This document shows, piece after piece, positions 18,030-25,274 of a stretch of 25,274 nt of DNA (position 1 is the first letter of the stretch; each line of letters starts with the position of its first letter). The stretch covers positions 28,309-53,582 of the forward strand of contig NWUY0300031819.1 in NCBI GenBank assembly GCA_004151065.3, given 5' to 3'. The notes under the pieces are model-generated. The model did not search any database. It saw nothing but the letters and a program-made list of their open reading frames with translations, and had not been told where the DNA came from. The position numbers and the translations under genes are program-made. This DNA is from Larix sibirica. Taxonomy: Eukaryota; Streptophyta; Pinopsida; Pinales; Pinaceae.

Positions 18030-20390
18030 TAATTGTTAGAGACGGCATATTCTATTTAAGATTGTTTATAAGTTAGAGATATATGTTAAAGAGGAAGAAG
18101 TAAAAGGTATTTGAAATTTAGGTTTTTTTTAATATTAATATTTTTTAAGAAGGTGCAATATCTTTGTTGAAGTCCTTAACTGTAATGTATTTTAATTGAA
18201 AATGTAATATGGTTGAGGGCTAAGCATATGTATATGAACCTTGTTATTAATTATTAATAAAATATAGTTGTCTATGGATAAGGAGAGAACGCTAAGATGA
18301 GAAGGGGCATTAAGAATCCATGAGAGGGAAATGTGTGAGAGGGGATTAGAACCTTAGTGGCCTTAACCTTATCATTTAACCAAGTCTTGGACCCTTGTGC
18401 GTTTTTAATATTTTATACGAGCCTTGGTTATAAATTTTGATATATAACTTTATGATTCAAAAACAAAAAGGGGGATTATTTTGTTGGAGAGGCAAAGAAT
18501 GGATTGGGGTGTCTATCATCACATGGATTGCATCATTAGGTCCATGTCTAGTAATCTTGTCTGGAGGTACAGTGCTGATCCATAAAAATAAACATTTAAT
18601 CGTTGCCTTGTCTGTAAGTTAATGAGCTGGATTTTTTGGTCAATTATGGGTTGTGTGATGGAAGACACTTAGAGTTAGCCATGAGAACCTTTACCTAATG
18701 GATTCCTCCCAGCTCGGGGGTGGCGGCTATGTTGAGATAATTATGCACTCAGTTTGCCTATGGCTAGGTGGAGCATTCCTTGTTCACAACCAATCGTTAT
18801 AAAGTTTACAAGATGAGGGGATCTAGTTCGTTATAGAAGATATGTGCAAGTAACATATGCTTCTAAGTTTAAGATGATGTATTTGTTGATCCCATATTCT
18901 TTATGAACATTGTTTTTATTTTACTTAGTATGATAAGTGTTAGGAGAGGACAATTAAGTATGTCAAAATTAAGTAGTAATACAAGTGTATTATAGTTTTT
19001 ATTAGGGTTTTGGTTCCTTTAAACAATTTGTGCATTTTCATAAAGGAGTTTTTTATTGTTCCAGTGTCATATCCATAATGTATAAAAGTGTTTTACTTGA
19101 CAATAATAGGTGGGGGATGCTTACCACTTCATAGTAGAGTTAAAGGTAGCTTTTTGAGACTCATAAATACAAGAAGAACTCAAGGTATCTATATTTATTT
19201 CCAATGGTAAGCTTCACCTTGTACCTTTAAGAGGGTTAACTTAGAACTCAATATGTTTTTTTAAAGTTTCTCTTATGTAGGTTTGCGCATTTTAAATAGT
19301 TAAAAAAAATATTTCTCTTTATTTCAAGTATTTTTCCCAAATGTAGGATTTTGGCAAAAATGGGACAATGTTTCGTGGAATGCATATTAGGTCTAGGGAT
19401 TTACAACTAAATAATTTATTTTTGGTTTCTTTTTGTATATAAGTTGCTGCTAAACAAAAATAATGATTGCATTATAGGTATTATTTTTCTTCCTCTAGAT
19501 ATTTGGAGAATGTTATGTATCTCAAATATTTCAAAGTTTTCCAATAAAGAACAATAGTTAAGGCCCCTATGTGACCAGCAATTGTGGACCCTAAGAAGGA
19601 TAACTAATTTTTTAAACTAAAATGTGACAGTACTCCAAAAGGTAACCCTTGCCTAGCTAGAATAAAAGGGGCTTTTAGATATCATTAAATGCATCTATTA
19701 TGAGTTTGTTACTAGTTTCTAGGTAAATGGATGAATAATAAATCAGAATTTAAAGTTGTTATCTAGGTATCATGGAATACCTTAACGTCGATTTCAAGAA
19801 GGTCAACTTTGAAGTGAACTCAAATTTCTTCATAGATATCCTCAATTATAAATGCAAACTTCTACATGGGAAAAACCATTCAAATGTTGGAGGAGCAACT
19901 ATATGCACATGTTAAAAGCAACGATATGCACATGTTAAAAGGATCAACCAACCAAGTGGCACACAAGTTACAAAATTGGGCTATAGGTAAAATGAATAAC
20001 CATGTGTGGGTTGTGTTAGTCCATTGTAGTTGACTTACTCCTAGATCCATTTTCTAGTGCTCAAGTGAGAATCGCCCAATGTATCTACACCACATATTCC
20101 ATTAAAAATGATTATCTTGTGAATATTATGGCTTAGATTTCTTTCCTTATTAAGCAACAGCAAAGCAAAGAACAAGACAATCACACACAATATTCATCAT
20201 ACAAAAATTCCAATGGAGAAAGCTCCTCCCTTTCAGTAAAAATTCCAAAAACAATTCAACAATAGAGTATGTTGACCAAAAAATGTTTACGATATGAAAT
20301 CTACATGACCTTTGGGACTTATAATCCATACTAGGCTACATTTAGAAATGACTAGCACTCTAGGTAATCAAAGTTGAGGCCTTCCTTTCC
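18030..20390. other. No recognised gene
   Basis: AT-rich DNA on both strands. Short open stretches such as 18437-18622 carry no recognisable motif. A fragment at 18343-18382 resembles degenerate pol III boxes on the minus strand but with wrong spacing. Confidence 0.4.
19894..19939. repeat. 23-bp tandem repeat, two copies
   Basis: AGCAACTATATGCACATG then TTAAA at 19894-19916 and the same with one change (AGCAACGATATG) at 19917-19939. Confidence 0.85.
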
Positions 20391-21496
20391 TCAAGGATTC
20401 ATTCTTCTCTTATTCCTTGACTATGCCCTTAGTTGCAATTCCTTATTTGAATTTCCTAAATGAATTATCGATTGCTCAATACTCTAACTTCCTAACCCAA
20501 ATCTACCTACAATCCTCCTTTTATGGGCCATATCCAAGAGTCAATTATCCATTTTTTCCTCCTTGTACCCTTTCGTTACACAATTGTTCATCTTCCTTGG
20601 TAATTGACATCATTGTCTAGTCGACAATTTCCTTATCTACCTCTCATTAACACCTATCCTAAACTAACACATACTACTGACAAGGATTCATGTTCCATAA
20701 CCAATCCACGTCAATTGAATAAACTAGATCATATTTATTTTATCACCAATACACATGTTCTAATTGATTCCATTCAATTTACAACCACTAGTTGATACTC
20801 TTATACATTGATTTTTTCTAGTCAATCCTTTTTAGTCGATTGACTTGAATGTTGAGCTACCTTGGTCCAATCTACCTCATTTATTCTTCATCTATATTCC
20901 ATTATACCCATTGATCCTTTTACTATTTTCATATGTTCCTTGTGTTTTAACATTTAAAATTAAACTTAAAAGGGGTTGTTGGCTTTGAATCTCTTTTGTC
21001 TATTTGAAAATTGATTAGAGAATGGTTAGAATACCCTCCTCCTTCTACCCAAGTTCTATTCCTTTCAAATTACATCATAATGTTTATGAGACCAAAATTC
21101 TATCCAACCTTTTGGATACTGCTACACCCCCCACTATGTTGTTCTTCCAAGTTGGGACAATCTTGATAGGTTCAATATCCACTATACCAAACACCGAGCT
21201 CTCTTATACCTTAGGTAATATGCTAGAATGTGAATCCTAGCAAATTTCCCCAAGACCTCTTATCTACTAATATTGAAGTTTAAATATCCCCCTATAATAA
21301 TCCTTTGGTGACTGAGAGCCTCCCAGGGAAAGAAATAACCCCATAATATCCTTTTATCCTCGTGTGGTCCATAAACATTAATCATGAATATATTTCACTC
21401 TATATCTTAAACCGTGAACTCTATACATATTCCTATGGAAAAAAATGAAGAATCCATTAAGTGCATGGTATTTTTCCAACCATTCACTAATTACCC

Positions 21497-21694
21497 TTAG
21501 TTACCATTTGAATTAATCACTATAGATTTAATATACTTCACTAATTTCCCTAGGCTTTCCATTAACTTTCTCCCTTCCATCATTGTTTCTTGAAATATGA
21601 TGATTTCTGGCTTGTGAATCTCCATAAGCTTGGCTAAGGCTAGCCTTTTGGAGGGTCTAGTCAAACCTATTAAATTTAAGGAAAGGAATATCAT
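21497..21694 (-). pseudogene. LINE AP-endonuclease N-terminal fragment
   Basis: These 65 codons start at the natural ORF2 methionine. The NxxG region, PSKRLALAKLMEIHKP and the IIIFQETM block (the glutamate is a metal ligand in APE-like nucleases) are in family order. A stop after SNGN ends it, while similarity continues in the same frame to INVYGP at about 21380. The protein normally nicks target DNA to prime reverse transcription; this copy is not functional. Confidence 0.75.
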
Positions 21695-22010
21695 AGTGAA
21701 TGGTCTAATGGTTTTTGTCTTGCTTTAAGGACCCTTGTGATTAATTTGAGCTTCCCTTGTTTGATTTCTTTTAATGCTTGTGATTGGGCATGGTGAAGAA
21801 ACCAAATTTTTCTTGGGATGTTCTAGTGTGCTCCTGTAGATGGATCAAGTACAAAACCCCCTCTAGATATTCATTTCTTCATTGTCTTTCTCCCTTCCTA
21901 GGCCTTAATTGGTATCTAGGATTGGCCTTAAAAGACAAGGTTTCCCTTGAATATGAGATCTAGGGATCATAATAATTTTCCTCACACCCCCTTAGATGTT
22001 ATATATCCTT

Positions 22011-22223
22011 TTATCCTAGGATTAAGTTGATATTATCTTTTCCCTGATCATATTTAATTTGCTTAAACTTCCTATTTGAGCCTCCTCTATAGACAATAGA
22101 ATTAGACAACTTATCCACTTCCAAAGGGGGTGATCTAATACCCCTTTCTCCATTATAGGAGTTAATGGATACATTTGGTGTTAGGGGATCCAACTTACCA
22201 TGAATTTTTGCTAGCATATGCAC
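22011..22223 (-). pseudogene. Probable LINE ORF1 C-terminal fragment
   Basis: A 70-codon open stretch of hydrophilic, basic sequence (GGSNRKFKQIKYDQGKD) 320 bases upstream of the endonuclease start, where plant LINEs carry the variable ORF1 end. The assignment rests on position and composition only; no zinc knuckle was found. Confidence 0.35.
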
Positions 22224-22440
22224 CTCCTTCTTTAGCTGATCAACTTTCGACTTTCTTCCAGATCATTTGTAGATATGATCATAGTAACTTTTACCTCCAA
22301 TGACTACATTTGATTGGTTTCCTTTGCTAGCTCTTTGTATACCCTCTTAGGTATAATATTTGAGGTTACATGAACTTCTATAGAAGCATACTTTGAGACA
22401 TTTTCCTTTAAACCTTGTTTTTTTCTTTTCTTTCCATCTT

Positions 22441-23479
22441 AACTACCTCAATTGGTTATTAACACTAAGTATAATTGTTTAGTGTTAATATATATTAAAT
22501 CAAACTTTATTATCTTCTTGATGTGGAGAGGCCATGGTCCAAGGTGCATTCACTTCTTCTTCTCTCCTTCTTTCCTCAATTACAACCTCTGTCCCGAAAT
22601 CAAAATGCCAAGTTATAATTATATGGAATCTAATCTTAAAATTCAATATCTCATAAATATGATAAATATAGATGGCCTCCCTATCCAGTTATTTACAGGA
22701 AGTTGGGACATGGTAAAAATGGAATTGATAATGGAAATAGAATAATGCCACACCTCCGGTAAGATGTTTCAATATTTTAATTGCACTTTCATTGTTCTTA
22801 TTACTAAAGTCCCTTGGCCAAACAATTTCAACCATTTGAGACCTGTTTCCAAATGTAACCATATACACAAATTAATTCAAATGTGACAGATTGTACACCA
22901 AAATTGTTATTGTTTAATATTATTTCAAATGAACAAATGGGATTTATGGAGGGCCATTGAAGCGTTATATTCTCTCTTAGAGGTGGTTGGGACAAGGGTC
23001 TTTGTTTGTTGAAAATTTTAAATTTTGTCCATGGAACCACAAACACTCATACATGAACAATTCATGATCATTTTGGATGGTTTCCCTCTACCCTACAAAC
23101 AATATGGGATTCTCTCGGTTTGTATCACTTACACTCTGATATCTTAATGATTTCCCTCCTCCCTAGTCTAAGTTGAAATAATTTCTAAATATCCTTACTA
23201 TAGGTCAATGCAACATGGTGTTGTCAAATGATGGCCTCTACTCAATCACCTCTTTGAATATATGTTCAATTAGTCAATCTCCTTTGTCAAATATCCTTCT
23301 ATTCATTCATGGTTTATGATCCTCTCTTCTCAAGAATCCATACCTTTTAGTACATGTCTACTCTAGTTATCTCTTAGGCATAAGAAATTCAACCTATATG
23401 ATGTGGAAGGGAACCTAACCATGGGTTTTAACTAATGTTTTCATTCTTGTTTTCCTTCTAGGTAGGGTGACAAACACAT
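22441..23479. other. No recognised gene
   Basis: Open stretches on both strands (22452-22745 plus, 22828-23046 minus) lack motifs that I can place. It may be a far-eroded continuation of either flanking retroelement. Confidence 0.4.
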
Positions 23480-24830
23480 AATACCATTAAAGTTTTGTGT
23501 CCTCTATGTAGGACACAAGCACCCAAGTATCCATGTCATTTGCTGCATATACCAAAAAAAGTGGATCACTAAGGGTGTAATCAAAATTTTCTTCACGCTA
23601 TAAGCTTATAGTTTCTCCACCAAAAATTGAGATTATAGCATATGTCATCTCTAGTTTCAATGTTTGACCCCTATTTTCTTCCCATGATTTAGACAATAAA
23701 AACTATAATTAACAAGCACATCTGCTACTACCATGTCCATTATTATGCTTTTAACTAGAATTTGAGCCTAGTTCACAACCAAGTCTTTAATCATTCCTAC
23801 ACATTTGAGCTATCTTGAATCAAAAGAATACAATTTTTTATATGGCCTCATGATTTCTAGACCCAATTTATCCATGACTACCTTTAGGAGGAGATTATGT
23901 GATGCCCTAGAGTCTAACATATAGTTGTGTAGGATATGTTCTTACACAGTCAAAATACTATAAAAGGGGGTTATAATTTAATTTCTTTCTTCATAATGTG
24001 GTCCCACTAGAACCTGAGGAGAATCATCTTGTAAACTTATGGTGTCAGAGTGAGTTATGGGTTGAGCACTACTCACCAATATTGCTAACTGTCCCTTATA
24101 AGATGGAATCTTTTTTGACTCGGTCAAAGGGATAAATATTTTGATTTTTTTAGTTCATATATTAGATTAAATGGAGTAGATATTATTTTGAGCTTCAAAT
24201 ATCTTTTCTACAGTTTTATTTACCGACCCATTGCCTTTCTCAATTGTTTTTTGGGATGAATTATCTATTTTTTTTGGTACATCAATTTGAGATTTTTATT
24301 TTTTCTTTGGATCAAAGGATTTTGGAATTTGATTTCCTACATCAAGCCTTGGCATACTTATGATGTCCTTAAACTTGAAATGTGTTAATTAATAACCTAA
24401 TTGAAGCAATGTGACAAAAGATAAAGATATAACCCTATCATCATCATACAACAACAATGATTTATGATTGTGTTGCAATAGTGAGACAAAATCTCTCAAG
24501 TATAAATGGGATAGGACGTTAGGGGAATGTTCAACAACTCATGAAAATGTTGATGCTCCTATCACTTCCACATTTCCTAAAAATATTATGGAGAATCGAG
24601 GGTCCATCAAAGGGACTACTGATTTTAATCATTAATAACAATTTCAATATATGGTCACATAAGAAGTTATAATGATTATCAATCCTATGGATTTCATTCA
24701 TCAATCTATGAGTAGGCCTAGACTTGCATGGGATCATTCCAACTGCCAACATAGTGACGAGTGACTTGGAAGAAGAAGAAAATGAGTTAAGGTCTCCCAT
24801 TTTGAAACAAACAAATGACATGGTTCCTTC
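23480..24830 (-). mobile_element. Degraded Ty3/gypsy LTR retrotransposon, gag end and protease
   Basis: Read on the minus strand, a gag-end-like part (about 24110-23985, with QDDSPQVLVGPHYEE) is followed by a retropepsin region with LDSRASHNLLLKVVMDKLGL at about 23917-23858, then LYSFDSR, IKDLVV and VVADV. After a frameshift it continues with LEMTYAIISIFGGE near 23650-23610. The order and spacing fit a plant gypsy gag-protease. The catalytic DSGA reads DSRA, and several stops lie in the frame, so it is inactive. RT and integrase were not found downstream. Sequence from 24130 to 24830 is assigned to gag by position only; its 96-codon open stretch (24821-24531) has no recognised motif. Confidence 0.7.
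23590..23945 (-). pseudogene. Retroviral-type aspartic protease pseudogene
   Basis: The active-site triad region is at 23914-23906 (Asp-Ser-Arg; an active enzyme needs Asp-Ser/Thr-Gly). The hydrophobic flanks (HNYML before, SHNLLLKVV after) and the downstream FGGE block are those of the plant gypsy protease. Stops after FDSR and after LVVN, plus a frameshift before LEMTYA, disable it. Confidence 0.7.
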
Positions 24831-25096
24831 ACATTGAGTGGATCCTTCTCTCCCAACTTATAGGACTAAAGACGACTTGAGGAAGGAATCCTAAGGTGGC
24901 TCTTCAATTGATTGATGTTCAAAACATGTTACATTTGTATATAAGACCTGGAGTGAACAAATGGAAATACCCTTTTCAATAATCAAGTCGAGGTCATCCC
25001 TAGATCCGATCGAGAGATTATAGCATCTCGAGGCTTGGTTATCAACATCTAGAAATTCCCTTGCTTATCTTTTATGCCTTACAAGGTATAGGGTTC

Positions 25097-25274
25097 ATCA
25101 TCATTGTCATCGTCATCATCATCATCATCATCATTGTCATCATCATTGCAGTCTTAGACATCATCGTCACCATCAATGTAATTATCATCATCATCATCAT
25201 CATCAATGTCATCATCATCATCATCATTAATGATGTCGTCAATAATAATAATCATCATCATCATCATAAACAAC
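25097..25274. repeat. TCA/TGA trinucleotide microsatellite, interrupted
   Basis: About 180 bases dominated by TCA units (ATGATG on the other strand) with interruptions such as TTGTCA, TCGTCA and AATAATAATAATC. It continues to the window edge. On the minus strand one frame would read aspartate-rich sequence, but there is no supporting gene context. Confidence 0.9.

Larger units (their letters stand above)
20870..22440 (-). mobile_element. Second degraded LINE: ORF1 end and ORF2 endonuclease
   Basis: The minus strand shows the start of a plant LINE ORF2 endonuclease at 21694 (MIFLSLNLIGL, then PSKRLALAKLMEIHKPEIII and FQETM). Further on come INVYGPHEDKR near 21380, the IIIGGYLNFNIS block near 21290, and an SNHS motif near 21025, where active enzymes have SDH. 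The usual SWN at the start reads SLN. Stops and at least one frameshift interrupt it. Upstream, an open stretch at 22223-22011 probably belongs to ORF1. Downstream of 20870 the RT domain is not recognisable. It is separate from the LINE at 412-2510, in the same orientation. Confidence 0.75.

Noticed and set aside
18343-18382. Second SINE-like pair of pol III boxes on the minus strand (TGGTTAAATGATAAGG and GGTTCTAATCC)
   Set aside because: Only about 13 bases separate the boxes, too short for a tRNA-type promoter, and no target-site duplication was found; at best a deleted relic.
20417-20795. Two overlapping plus-strand ORFs (67 and 63 codons)
   Set aside because: Low-complexity composition with no motif; they may be antisense to an eroded part of the neighbouring minus-strand LINE.
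25097-25274. Aspartate-rich protein coding region on the minus strand
   Set aside because: The trinucleotide repeat alone explains the open frame; there is no flanking coding sequence or start.

Overview
The window looks like intergenic or repeat-rich nuclear DNA of a large-genome seed plant, most likely a gymnosperm. It is AT-rich, has no bacterial gene packing and almost no intact long ORF, and is filled with eroded retroelements. The degraded LINE ORF2 (DFRPISLCN, INVYGP motifs) and the degraded Ty3/gypsy protease segment are plant-type. The conifer assignment rests on remembered similarity of these elements and is inference.

Layout. 1-2510: a minus-strand LINE, carrying a tandem duplication with a 1,303-bp period. 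2500-5978: two related but diverged LTR-element 3' ends on the minus strand (A and B), each with a C-rich tract (a polypurine tract on the minus strand) next to a TGATG LTR start and with homologous broken reading frames upstream. 5979-7482: a ~750-bp tandem duplication, minus strand, of an unidentified coiled-coil and alanine-rich coding block. 7483-9420: plus-strand sequence with splice-bounded exon candidates of an unidentified basic protein; this is the only plausible host-gene material. 9720-12480: a diverged ~1-kb tandem repeat whose second unit carries a SINE with a 15-bp target-site duplication. 12748-13522: two identical 52-bp blocks with the same (TA)17 run, next to the single N. 14515-15920: a 1.37-kb retroposed sequence with an A10 tail and matching target-site duplications. 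16260-17580: very AT-rich DNA. 17676-17877: two short tandem repeats. 20870-22440: a second LINE (endonuclease end of ORF2), minus strand. 23480-24830: a degraded Ty3/gypsy gag-protease segment, minus strand. 25097-25274: a TCA-rich microsatellite.

Nothing here works together as an operon or pathway. The genes seen are mobile-element remnants inactivated by stops, frameshifts and catalytic substitutions. I found no tRNA, rRNA, CRISPR or intact enzyme gene. The observations most worth checking are the SINE with its empty site preserved in the sister repeat, the poly-A retrocopy of unknown parentage, the duplicated coiled-coil block, and the spliced host-gene candidate.
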